Source: Mycoemilia scoparia (taxonomy: Eukaryota > Kickxellomycota > Kickxellomycetes > Kickxellales > Kickxellaceae). From it: a stretch of 64,000 nucleotides of DNA. The stretch lies in contig JANBPU010000061.1 of NCBI GenBank assembly GCA_027575805.1, forward strand, positions 1 to 64,000, in the 5' to 3' direction. The first letter of the stretch is position 1. Every line of letters begins with the position of its first letter. The notes under the pieces were generated by a model, which was not told where the DNA came from, searched no databases, and worked only from the letters and a program-made list of their open reading frames with translations. Of this stretch, positions 22,001 to 33,200 are shown piece after piece. The position numbers and the translations under genes were made by a program.

Positions 22001-24214
22001 AGTCCTATACGGAAGAGAATGTTCGGCGGTCCATAATGGTAAGTCCATGGAGAAGATACATTTGATTTTATGTGTAAATATGGGTGGTGATTGTCAAATG
22101 GTCACCCTTCAAAAATCACCACCCATATTTCTAGCATTCCCCAATAGTTTATTATATTCATTCATGAGCCGGGGCACAGCAAGAGAGTGGAGCTGGGCGT
22201 TTCGGACGGGACATTTGTTTTTTTTCCAAAAAAAAGGACTGCGAAGGATTGTCATAATTTCTACCAGTCGCGGCGCCCACTTTTGAGAAGGCAGAGAGAT
22301 ATAGCAATGATCTCTCCTGATTCCATTGTAATATTTCTAATTTTCTGAGTTGCGCCTCAGCCAGACCAAATTGATCCACATGCATATATTCGACCGCCAA
22401 GGACATTATGATATTTCGCTGGGGGAAGTGTGTGTTTATGCATCTCTGGCTGTGAGGTTGTGTGCGTGCATGTATAAAAAGCTGGCTTTTTACAGCCCAG
22501 ATTTCAAATTATACGTCATTGCTGCATATTGCTGCATACACCATACTTCAAGACTGGCAAGAGTCCCATTGATATTGTGTTTGTGCGAAAAAAGAGAACC
22601 AGGACCAGCAACGTGGCTTGTGTTTCCTAAATAGGAAATATGGTAGTCGAAAATCTACCCAATTCCAACTCAAAAGCCTCTCTTTCTATATACAAGAAGC
22701 AAGCCGCGTCTCTAAGGGCGGATTGGTACCAATGCCTACCGTATCGGTTGTTTTGATAGCCACTCCTACCGCTCTACCAACTTCAACATATACTGTGACA
22801 AGATATCGAAAAGCCATGGCAGTGTCTCCTTTATACCGACCACTTTTCTTCAGCCCGTCTGCCACTATGTTGAATATATATATATATATGTGTGTGTGGG
22901 CTAAATGGTGTTGCTGCTTCTGTTGGTGCGACACGAGTGCCACCTAGCGAGATGGAGTAATGAGTTTTGGATAGTTGGTCGCTTTGTCCCGCACCAGCCA
23001 TGGTGGTTCTGACAATGTGTTGATGGTGAATGCGAACGCACGACATATTTGTAGCACTCCCAGAGCAAAGAGCCCATACCAAAAATGATTGTTTAAAATG
23101 CCGAATCCGTACTTGCCTGCCGATTTTATTGGTGCAGACCCCTTTTTTTGCTGGCTCTCTCATGTGTATGGCCTCTGAAATGGCCAGTACGGCTGTATAA
23201 TATCCGTGCACCATTTTTGACTCGTGCCTACTTCCAATTCAGCGTTTTAGCCATCCTAAAGTGCACCACAAAAACAGTAACACTAACCTCATCCCGGCTC
23301 TTTTTTACCATGTAGTTTAAGGTTTGGACAAGCACGGAGCCAGGAAATCAGCGTCTGGGTAGAGCGTTTCAGGAACAAGAAGACATTGGCCCAGTATTTC
23401 TGTTTTTCAGTGTTAATGGAAGGTAATTTTTTTGTTATCACCTCTTGCCTGTTGATACTTTATTATCATCCACACTATGAGTATGTATGTGGCTGATACC
23501 AATTTGCTTGAACCCGCTGTGTGTCTGTATAGTCGAAGATTCTGCGGTGTAGCAGAAATGACCTCTCCGGTTGTCAACGACACAGCGCCAGGTCTTTGGG
23601 AAATGGATAGATGGACCGGCCTCTTCAAAGTCGATTGGGTATTTCTGAAAGATATTCCAAATGCCTCGCTACAACATATAAAGCTACCGTAAGTGCCTTG
23701 CTAGACATCGGTGTGCACGGCGATGCCTAAACATCTATATTGATATAATGGACTTTTAGTCAAGGTCAAAAACAACAAGAAGCATCATAATGATGCAGCC
23801 ATATACCATTTGGCAAGTTCTCCATCAAAAGGAAACAGATTGGTGCCCCATATATTCCCTGCAAATAGGCTCATGGTCCATGCACTTTGGCTGGAGCCTG
23901 ACGGATTATTGGCTATTATCCAGGGTATTCTTCTGGTGCACCTTTAGAGGAGATTCTGCCATTTAGCAACGACATTTTCCAAGGGCCATTTGGTGTTTAG
24001 GGGCAGATGTGCCATGTCCTCCATTCACATATTTTACAAATAGCATACTAACTTGGCGTCAACACGCCATTCGTTGTATAATAGTAATAATAGAGACAAA
24101 CCATTCACAAACAGCCGCGATACACAGGAGGTGCCAAACGAAATAGGAAGGATGATCCTGAACATATTCGTTCAGTATCCAACACCAAGCACACTATTTA
24201 ACCTCGCAACGTAG
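19083..24214 (+). CDS. YTH-domain RNA-binding protein (m6A reader)
   Basis: Predicted reader of N6-methyladenosine in mRNA, YTHDF/Pho92-like. Five exons: 19083-20747, 21982-22038, 23316-23422, 23533-23688 and 24085-24214; 704 residues. Residues 1-~540 are low complexity (Ser, Gln, His, Pro; a polyQ near residue 382 and polyPro near 470), typical of phase-separating DF proteins. The YTH domain starts at the end of exon 1 (LNPQTFDRDVSK) and continues ARFFVVKSYTEENVRRSIM | FKVWTSTEPGNQRLG | RRFCGVAEM...GLWEMDRWTG...FLKDIPN | NNRDKPFTNSRDTQEVP. The three aromatic-cage Trp of the family are present (KVW, GLW, DRW). All exons join in phase. The first intron appears to use a GC donor (AAG|GCAAGT), because only that junction gives the family spacing between FD and RFF. 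Introns 1 and 2 exceed 1.2 kb and introns 2 and 4 carry repeats. The start is the first ATG in the open frame. Confidence 0.88.
20222..20243 (+). repeat. CAG repeat encoding polyglutamine
   Basis: Pure CAG-type triplet run within exon 1 of the YTH gene, encoding about seven Gln in the low-complexity N-terminal region. Confidence 0.9.
22081..22125 (+). mobile_element. MITE family A, copy 6 (45-bp deleted form, intronic)
   Basis: Begins TA|TGGGTGGTGATTG and ends AAAATCACCACCCA|TA with TA on both sides. Almost only the two termini remain, forming a near-perfect hairpin. It sits 42 bp inside intron 2 of the YTH gene. Confidence 0.8.
22866..22900. repeat. TA/TG microsatellite
   Basis: ATATATATAT run followed by TGTGTGTG, within intron 2 of the YTH gene. 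Confidence 0.8.
23809..23975 (+). mobile_element. Dispersed repeat B, copy in YTH intron 4
   Basis: Starts CCATTTGGCAAGTTCTCCAT, then CAAAAGGAAACAGATTGGTG, and later GGCTGGAGCCTGACGG, GGATTATTGGCTATTATCCA and GGTGCACCTTTAGAGGAGA. The same order of motifs recurs at 25137-25305 and, in inverse, at 57.9 kb. It is non-coding and lies wholly within the 396-bp last intron of the YTH gene. Confidence 0.7.
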
Positions 24215-24354
24215 TAGCTGATTCCAGAACCAACGAACCTATACTATATTTCAGTAAAAGGATATCGATGATAGAGTCATAACTATTGAACACTTGATCC
24301 CACACATTTACGTGGAGATCCCTCAAAAATATTTAAATAGGCCCTTCTCCAGCC

Positions 24355-24415
24355 ATTATTATTATTATTATTATTATTACCATTATTACCATTATCATTA
24401 CTATTATCATTATAA
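24355..24415. repeat. ATT/ATC microsatellite
   Basis: About twenty ATT, ACC and ATC triplets, slightly degenerate, in intergenic DNA. Confidence 0.9.
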
Positions 24416-24938
24416 TGCAATATACCTGGGGTCATTTCTCTCAAAGTTACCAATCGATTTCAAATGCGCCCTTCAAAATTCCGCCATGCATTATTGAGTC
24501 GTATATAAATCACAGGCCCATCCATGCCCAGTATCAAGCAGCCAGCTTTCTAAATGTTATATCAGCACACCTACAAATAGCATCACAGTTCATATTTCTC
24601 GTTTCCATAAAGCTATCAGCAACATTAATTGCCGAATGCTACACAAAAGCCCGTCCACACATATTGAAGAAGCCCCTTCATTTCATCATTTGGCGCTTGG
24701 CACGTGATTCCACGATTCCTATAGTTGCAATTTCATTGACATCTCTTTTTTCAAAATTTATTGCAGTGTAATAATAAACAACGCTAGTAGATTATTTTCT
24801 GATGTTTCTACTGCTATTTTTATGACAAAGGGAAGTAATTGCTTAAAGGTGGCGGCGTCAAATGATCCCTTTGTAATTGGTAGAGAAAGCGTCTAGTAGG
24901 GAAACATGGTGTTGGCCCAGAAAGCCTTGCATGCAAAA

Positions 24939-24990
24939 TGGGTGGTTGTTGTTGTTTTTGAAGGTGGCCCAGCCATTTGCCAATAAGTCG
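24939..24990 (+). mobile_element. MITE family A, half copy
   Basis: Only the left terminus (TGGGTGGTTGTTGTTGTTTT then TGAAGG) and a short adjoining segment (CCATTTGCCAATAAG) are recognisable; the right terminus is missing. Confidence 0.5.
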
Positions 24991-25136
24991 TGATTTCTCC
25001 TAACATCGAATTGGCCTGGATAAAATGATGTTCATAAAGTGTTCAGGCCTATATATATATATATCAGCAGCAGCAGCAGCCAAGAAGGCCTTGTGACCCT
25101 GTGGGTTATTGGCGACCGTGCATTGTGATGAGAGCA

Positions 25137-25305
25137 AATGACAAGCAATTCTCCACCAAAAGGGAACAGACTGGTACCCTCGTGCATTCCCTGAAAGCCA
25201 GCCCATAGGCCATACATTTCAACTGGAGCCTGATGGCGGATTATTGGCTATTTTCCAAGGTGATGTTCTGATACACCTTCAAAGGAGAAGACCCCTATGC
25301 CAAAT
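25137..25305 (+). mobile_element. Dispersed repeat B, intergenic copy
   Basis: Contains CAATTCTCCACCAAAAGGGA, ACAGACTGGTACC, CATTCCCTGAAAGCC, ACTGGAGCCTGATGG, GGATTATTGGCTATTTTCCA and ATACACCTTCAAAGGAGAAG, colinear with the copy at 23809-23975 at roughly three-quarters identity by eye. Non-coding; boundaries approximate. Confidence 0.65.
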
Positions 25306-27270
25306 AGCCTGGCCAGCACCACATCAATGTCAGAGCACACGATGATATTGTGCGATTATGCATGGGACAAGATCACAAAGGCTGGTTAGGGCCACCAGAC
25401 TCCTATCCAAGTGCATATAAACAAGGGCCGCTCCTAATTGATGAATGATAAATTCCTGCATCCCTCGGAGCCTTGGCCATTGCATACATAACCAATGTTT
25501 GTCTGGCTATCTCCGAATATCTTTGTGAAAGAATCGCACCAGCAGCAGCATCAGTATCAGAATCAGCAAGTTACCTGCGTGTCTCATAGACATATATATA
25601 TATATTTTATATATTGTGGCTATCGTACAGGGCTAATTTGGGCAGAGCTGAAGGGCCAGACAGGTGTGGGCGGCTTGCACTGCAATAGTAATACTGGAGA
25701 TGGCCAGCTGCCACTTTATCGACAGATGCTCAAATGCAGCACTTTAGTGGATTCCCAAGAGTTTTTGCTTGCGCTTGTGTCAAAAGAAAGACAGAGTGTC
25801 ACGCTGTGTGATGTCAAAGCTATTATGGAGGGCAAAAGGCGATGTCGCCTATGGGTGTGTTTTTAGCAGGGCATGGCTGTGTCTCAAAAGCACAACAATT
25901 AAAGTCAAATGGCCAGATGGTCAATGCATCTAGCAGCATGCAAAAGTGCAGTTTGTGTGGTATAGATAAACCTGTGGGTCGCGGTATTGTCTGGCTGTGG
26001 GAGAGTATGGGAATGAGCCATTGCAGTTCAATCTAAGCAGTGCTGATATGATCTTGTCTTGTCTCCTTCGCGGCATGGGCAGGCATGCCTTTACCCATAG
26101 CCTTGTATTGCCCAGATACAACAAACGCAAGCAGGTCGTTCTAAAGATTACCAGAATGGCATTTTTCCAGCACTCTTAGCAGCCTTTTTGTGTTTGTAAA
26201 CAGGGGGCCATGCGCAGTGGTGGTTGTACAACAAAAACACAGCCTTGGTGGGATTGAGAGACCATTTTGTAATGCACATATTCTAGGAACTTTGAGCATT
26301 GGGAGCCCAGAGGACTGGGCTAGTTTTGTCTGCCATACTGAAGAAGGTCGGAGATAGACAACAAGCAGCTTTGAGTAGTGTGATGCAAGGTCGACTGATT
26401 GTGCTTGGGTGTGTGCCATTGTCATAGATAAAGGGTATTTCGGCTTTCCTTTAGCTCAGGCGAGGGATGGCGGCGCTGCAATGCTACGATCGACAAAGAA
26501 TCGGGTTCAAAAATCCTTATATGGCGCATTCGTAAATTGACGTACCCGCTGTCTGTTTCAAGGCGGAGTCTACATTGAACTCGTAGCGCTGGTCCGGCCA
26601 AAGTGGCTGTGTGCTGATGCCCTGCCTGGAGCGAGGCGAGCTGGGCGGGCTTTTAGAAGTCCCAGCTCAGCGCCTCATATCTCGAAAACGATTTTCATGT
26701 GGTGACTTTTTTGTCTAAAAGTGATGGCTATATGTAAATAATAGATGCTGAGCTGGCCGAGCAAAACAAATTGTTTTGTGTATTGGGTGTTGTTGTTGGC
26801 TGGCCGATACATGCCCCACCCAAAATCAAGCCCAGCAAAACATAGGCACATTTACACTCGCACAATGGCTTTTCAAGCAAACCAGCTCAAAGGCAATAAC
26901 CAAAACACTCTTTCCTGAACTTTCTCTCTCTCTCACTCTCACATTTCTACCCCTTTTCATTTACATTCAGTTTTAATCCCAGCTTGTCTTGCTACTCACT
27001 CCCCCATATATTTTAAATTCCCCAGTTCGCCCCTCTGCAGTCGGACAGAGAAAACACTGTCTGTCTTGACATATTTTCTCTTTGGGCCCACTTTCGTTGT
27101 ATTTAGAGAAGAAAAATCGACCCTTTGTATTTGGTTGTCTAGGGGTGACTAAAATTTAGTCTTCATTTCAACTATAGCAATAGGACAACAAACTATTCCA
27201 ACCGTGTCGAGATAGCGAAAACTGTCAAAACATACCTACAAACTATTGTACTTTGAACACAAGAGTATTA

Positions 27271-30200
27271 ATGTCAAAAGGTAGTGAGCATTATGGCTCG
27301 GGGCGGGATTCGAGGGGAATTGTAAACGAGTATATTGCCAGCGGGAGCATATACGATGCATGCGAAGGAAATAGCAGCACCCAAAATAACAAACCCAACA
27401 GCACCACCACATCATCATCGTCGATAAAATCGAGGCAGCAACGTCCCCTCCATAGCCGAAATAGCTCCTATAGACATTCCATAACCACCGCTCCAAAGCT
27501 TGAGCCTATAAGAGAATCATCGCCATCACCAACTACTGTAGACACAAACTTGCGGGATCGGGACCCTGTGACCGATGAGCGGTCGTTACGAAGACGCAGT
27601 CTTGGTTTTCTGCAAAAGATCCGGAGGTTCAGCAACAACACTTTCAAAGGTACGCCACCACCTCCACCGCCACCATCATTACCGATTGGGGACTCTGTTG
27701 TACCCAGTAGTAGTGCTAGCACTTCGGCTTTCCCTCAGATACATGGGTCCAGCAAGTCTTCTTTAAACTCGCTTTATTCGCTTAACCCAAAAAATAGCAA
27801 CAGCTCATTTCCTAACACAAAAAACACCAGTGGTGTGATTTCATATGCCCAGCAGCCCTCTCGTTGCAAAAAGCCTGAGCATGTGGGCGAAGCTTTTCCA
27901 ATGCCACCAAAGGTGGCTGTTGGTATTGGCATCCATGGCACCCAAGGTGCAAGCCCATTGCCACCTCTCCCTCCTTCAGAGAGCCAGCGGCGACAACGAG
28001 CCGCAACTTTAGGATTTATGCCCACAGTTTCTAGCCAAAATGCTCGAACAACAGCAGCAACAGCGAAGGAAATCGATGATCAAGAGTAAGCCTGGATTTT
28101 TATTTATATATGTACATGTTTGGCTGTGAATGCTTTAGTAAGATCAAGGATTCAGGTCAAAAGTGATTGATAGAAACAAGAATTTATTAAAGTTATAACA
28201 AAATTGCATGAAATAGTAGCCAAAAGCCGCGTATAAGGACGTTCACTCAGCCAAATCTATCTGATCGCGAGCTCCCGCCAATTCCAAGCTCTGATAGCTA
28301 TCGAGATGAGCAGGCAATCCCACGAGGCAGCAAATATTCTATAGCCGAAGGTCGTTCTCCAAAGGTTGAACATGTTCCGTTAGGCTCAAAATTACTAAGG
28401 CGGTTATCGCACCGTAAGCACAAAGCTAGTCCGAGCCCCAATGCCAAACCAGATGTACCATCACCTATCCCTGGGCACATTTCGTCTGGGATGTACAATG
28501 ACAATGACGATGGTGCAAGCAGTGACGGTGATTGGGTCAAGGTTTCAACCTCGCCCTTTAATACACCATCGCCACGGCGAAGGGCAGACTTAAGCGGCAT
28601 TGATCAATCACCACAGTATCATCGTCACGGAGCAGCCGGGGGTATGAGGTCCGCAAACATTGATTATTCAAAGCACACGTCCTATCAATCTCTGCCTTCA
28701 GGAAGCATCCCAGCAGATACTGAAACTATATCAACTGCGACTACAACAAGGACAACTCCGCCTCATAGCCGGCGACTAAGTTTCAAGCGCAACAAAAGAC
28801 AGTCCACTGTCAGTGTTCCAGGGTGGGCCAGTCCAACTCACTTATGGCAGTCAGACTCATCTTCTCAGAAAACGGAGTCCTTGGCTGGAACGCCTACCCC
28901 GCCTGAAAAGGAGCGGCGGATATCAAGGACTCTTAGTGGAATGCTATCGCATTTACAATTTCGTAGGGGCTTTTCTGATAAGAATAAGCTATCTCTACGA
29001 TTGGGTGCTGATGAAAGCAAAGGTACAAAGGAAACAAAATCGACAGCAACTTCTCCGCGGGTGTCAGAGGATAGCGCTGGTTTATATATTTCCAGTGGAC
29101 ATGACTTTGGTGACTCAGAGTTCAGCCAAGCAGATGACGGTGATGTCAATTCTGCAACTACTAGGGCGCTGTTCGAAAGGCTTGCAACAGAGAGAGCCAA
29201 CTCCCCTGGCCACTTTTCCATTTTCCAACATGAAACCCCAATGTCAAACAGTGGAGGCTATAGTTCAGCGTTGGGATCTCCCCAAGATAGCTACCCACTT
29301 CGCTCTCCAGGGCTGAGTCCAATATCATCTCCCTCAAAAGGCATATCTTTCAACGCACTTAAGCATCGCCTAAGCACAACACTATCACGCAGCCCGTTGT
29401 CTCGGACACTGTCTCTGTCTTCATCTGTTCCACCATCTCCAATGCGTGGGGCAGCAAATCCAAAAAGGGGAGAAAACGGCGGAGAAGATATGCTATTTAT
29501 GGAACCAGCACTGTCTGGAAGTATTCATGAGCGTTTGCAGCAGCATGGCGAATCTTTACCATCTACAGCCACATCTGGCTCGATGAATTCTCCTGGGAAT
29601 ATACCGATTGGATCGCCATTATTAGAAAAGAAGGGCGCTAGGCCTGCACTCCCAAGCTCTTCGAGTTTCACAGAGGCCTATAAGAGACAAAGTATAAAGT
29701 CTGCGCATATTACCGGAGCAGAGGAGGCGTCTAATTTAGAAGATTTCACACCCACATATCCAAATATTCCTGCACAAGCACGAAAACCTTCTTCTCATGA
29801 ACCAGCTGCTGGGGAGGATAATAACCAACAAAACCTGAGTTCTAGCGTAGATTCAGAAAAAACATTCAAGCCTAGTGATGTTGGAAATGCTATGGATCTG
29901 ACGTCAAAGTCCTTTGCGCTATCTTCAAGGTTAAGAGGTATTGTTGATTCAAGCTCCAATGTTAGGATCAGCCACAATTCCTTGTCAAGTACATCATCAA
30001 CAGTTCATGGGAGCGTTCCGCACTCAATGGCAAACTGGGATAGCAATATTCATATGGAGTCTGAATCAGCCGACACGATCGAGCTTGGTGATGACGAGAG
30101 TAATAGTTTACGGCTTCATCGTTTAGATAGCTCCAAAACTCTTGGTGATACCAACATTTCACCTCATCCTGGTGCCCAGACTAGACCACGTAGAAGCTCT

Positions 30201-33200
30201 CAGCCTTCACAGCTAGCCCGGACAGCAACTACGAATGCTATCCGCCTAAAAAACATGTCAAACCGTGAGCCAAATCAAATCCCTGGGAGCGGCGGCAACA
30301 GCACATACTCCAGTGCAACGGCAAGTCCCAACCTCACCCCAACAATGTTATCTGCACCAACTGGGGTGTCTATTAGTAGACGATCAACAGCCAGTCCAGA
30401 CCACTCAGCCGTTGATTCAAAGCAACACCAACATCTGCAAGCGAGTACTAACGATAGTGCAGCGACACCAACAGACACTTCAGTTATGCCATCGCTTCAT
30501 TCCCAAGCCTATTCACAGGGTTCCTCAACAGCTGGAAATGTCTCTGGTAGTGATATCAATACGCCACAGCCTTCAAGAACGGTGTCATATAACATATCGA
30601 GCACCATTGGGTCGGGTAGCGATGACAACTCGCCAAAATTTTCGGGACTTTCACCCAACATTAGCATTCATACAGATTTTAGCAGTGGTGACGATTCGAG
30701 GTCTCAAGCAATTTCTCCTTTGTCATCATCTCGACCTTCGCTTGGTGCTATGTCAGGGTCTCCTCTAAGCACAACTACACCTACAGGGCTTAACGAGTTT
30801 ATGGAGCCTAACTCGGTTAGACAAGCTCGTCGCGATGCATTGTGGCAGGCATTGGTGCTATGGAAGACGAAAGCTGACAAGGATCTTAGTAACTACCTGA
30901 GCAAGTGGCGTGAAAACGAGAGCGGAATGTTGGTATGCGACGAGGATGGGGGCCCAGAGCCAGAGGACGATGACTCAATGATCATGAAGGTCAAGAGAGG
31001 CCACAGGCAGTCATTTTCAGACATACAGATGGATCCCGGTCGTTTCAAATTTAGAAAGCGTATCTTGGATCTTGCGAAAACAATACGCAACTCTACAGTT
31101 AACGATCTATCTAATAGTGAATATTCTGGAAATTTGTCAAGCCAACTGTATAATCTTTTGACCGAACACAAGGCACGATACCCAGGCGATGTTCCGGCAG
31201 GAAACCTTATTCTTGATGTCTTCTACTCATTTTCTGCATGTTCCCAATTGGTAAACCAGCTTTCTGCTGCATCTGCTTCTTTAGTCCAAGTTTCCGTGAC
31301 GAGTCCCGTTTCAGCTGGTTCGACGACTGTTTCGGGCCAGCATACATCCAATGTCGGAAGCGGCCATGTGAGATCCACACGTTCTTCCTCTCCCTTGCGC
31401 TTTGCTACGGTATTATCTGGTGAACAGCGTGCCGCAGTTCCTAGCCATGGATCATCTAACCTCTCAGAAGCCAGCAGCCCTGGAGGAGTCGATGAAGTGG
31501 AATCAGGCGACAAGGTCAACACAAACTATAAGCATCCCCCAATCCCACCAACAGCCCATGCCGAGAGTGTATCATCAGTGGCCTCATCTGCAGGTCAAGC
31601 CAATCGCCATTCTCATGGAAGCCGTAAAGATTCTGTTAGTTCTGCTCCTGGAGCGATACCTTCATCATCGCTTAGACATGGTTCGCGTAGCAGACCAAGA
31701 TCTTCTACAATCACAAACAATAATAGTTGTGACAGTCAAGCTCGTCCTACAGATGGCACAATACATAGATCCAATACTGTATCAAAAGACTCAGGTCTGG
31801 ATTCAAACAATACATCATCATCTCAGTACAGGTTGCCAAGTGGCACTATTTCTACCCGAACAAGTGCAACACCTAGTCCAACTTCAATGATGCCCACTAA
31901 TCTTGATAATGATAGCGGAGATGAGATCCCTATAACATCATTCCGAAGGTTACGCAAGGTTAGTACTACAAGTGGTACAAGCGACATTGGATATGCTTCA
32001 ACTGCTAGTGGCTATAATACACCCCAAGGAGGCCCACAGAGTAGTGGCTCTGGACTTATTGCTCGTCGATCAATGTGGCGTGCCACTGATTCGACATCGC
32101 CCAGCCGCGATGTCTCGCCATCTCGTAAGGACTCCTCGACATATGAGAAGAAGGAAGGGGTGTCTATTTCCAGGCCTTATGGAGAGGAGCATGCACAGCC
32201 CCTAGTTGCTTCCTCACTGCCACACAGCGCTCAGTTTACCAGCGTTTATGGACCATTCCAAACCAGGAGAGAGTCAAATGAGGAATCACTGGCATCGCCG
32301 ACATCGATGCCTGGCAACCTACTTTCGGTTTCCCAGACTGTTTCGCCCATATCAAAGATTGGGTCACCCTTTAGTCAACATTCTGATGCTACATCAACAA
32401 TTCCACATTTACATCTTCCAAGCACCACCATCAATCATGGTATGAGAAGAGATGGGCATGTAAGCCAGGTCAGCACTACATCAGTTCCGCCTGTGTCCTC
32501 CACGGTTATATCTGGCCCCTACAGTAGTACTACTCATGGAGTGGGACAAGTAAAAGCAATTATAGGGCATTCTGATATTGGCCCAAGTCTGTCGTTGGTT
32601 GCTACTATCACCACCACACCACTTCCTCAAGTCGGTTCATTTGAACACTCTCACACTTGGACAGAGGGAATGAAAAATGTTGGACCATCCGTTTCAAAAC
32701 GGCCCACGCTTCAGGCAACACAGACGAATGACTCTCTGCCAAAGGACCTGAGCAAAACACCCACGGCATCTCCAAGAGGGTTGACGGTTTCAGTAGAAAG
32801 GACACCCACAACTAGTCAGGGGGGCAGTCAGTTTCCCCAATCGCCACTGGCACGCACTCCTGGCATTCCTTCACCTTCTCTTGATGATACTGTAGTTTGC
32901 CGCCTTTGTGAGAATCAGTTCCGCAGAGCAGATCTTTCAGCCCACTCGAAGCGTTGTAAGATTGATCAAGAGCACTCTCTTGCCGAGCATGAGACAAATT
33001 CGCATTTGAAGCGTGTTCTGGACACAGCCAATAGCCACTATAGCGAGCTTTCCAAAACCCACAGATGGGATAAGCAAAGTATCCATGATTGTTCGGCTGT
33101 AATATACATGGCCCAAAGAGCAATAGAGCTGCCAAGAGAACATGTGTATGATAGCTGGCAGTACGCCCTTTCCAAGTTCATAAAGTATGAAAAGAAGCTC

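Larger units (their letters stand above)
24215..27270. other. 3 kb spacer between the YTH and kinase genes
   Basis: No gene supported. Contains an ATT microsatellite (24355-24415), a half MITE copy (~24939-24990), a TA run followed by CAG units near 25.05 kb and a repeat B copy (25137-25305). The final ~350 bases are pyrimidine-rich (CTCTCTCTCACTCTCAC near 26.93 kb) and look like promoter/leader of the kinase gene. A 123-codon ORF at 25495-25866 lacks any protein feature. Confidence 0.5.

Noticed and set aside
25495..25866. 123-codon plus-strand ORF
   Set aside because: Gln/Cys-rich chance ORF crossing a TA microsatellite; no domain or splice context.
26445..26520. tRNA-like phrases TAGCTCAG and GGGTTCAAAAATCC
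   Set aside because: The acceptor and T stems do not pair and no anticodon arm can be drawn.
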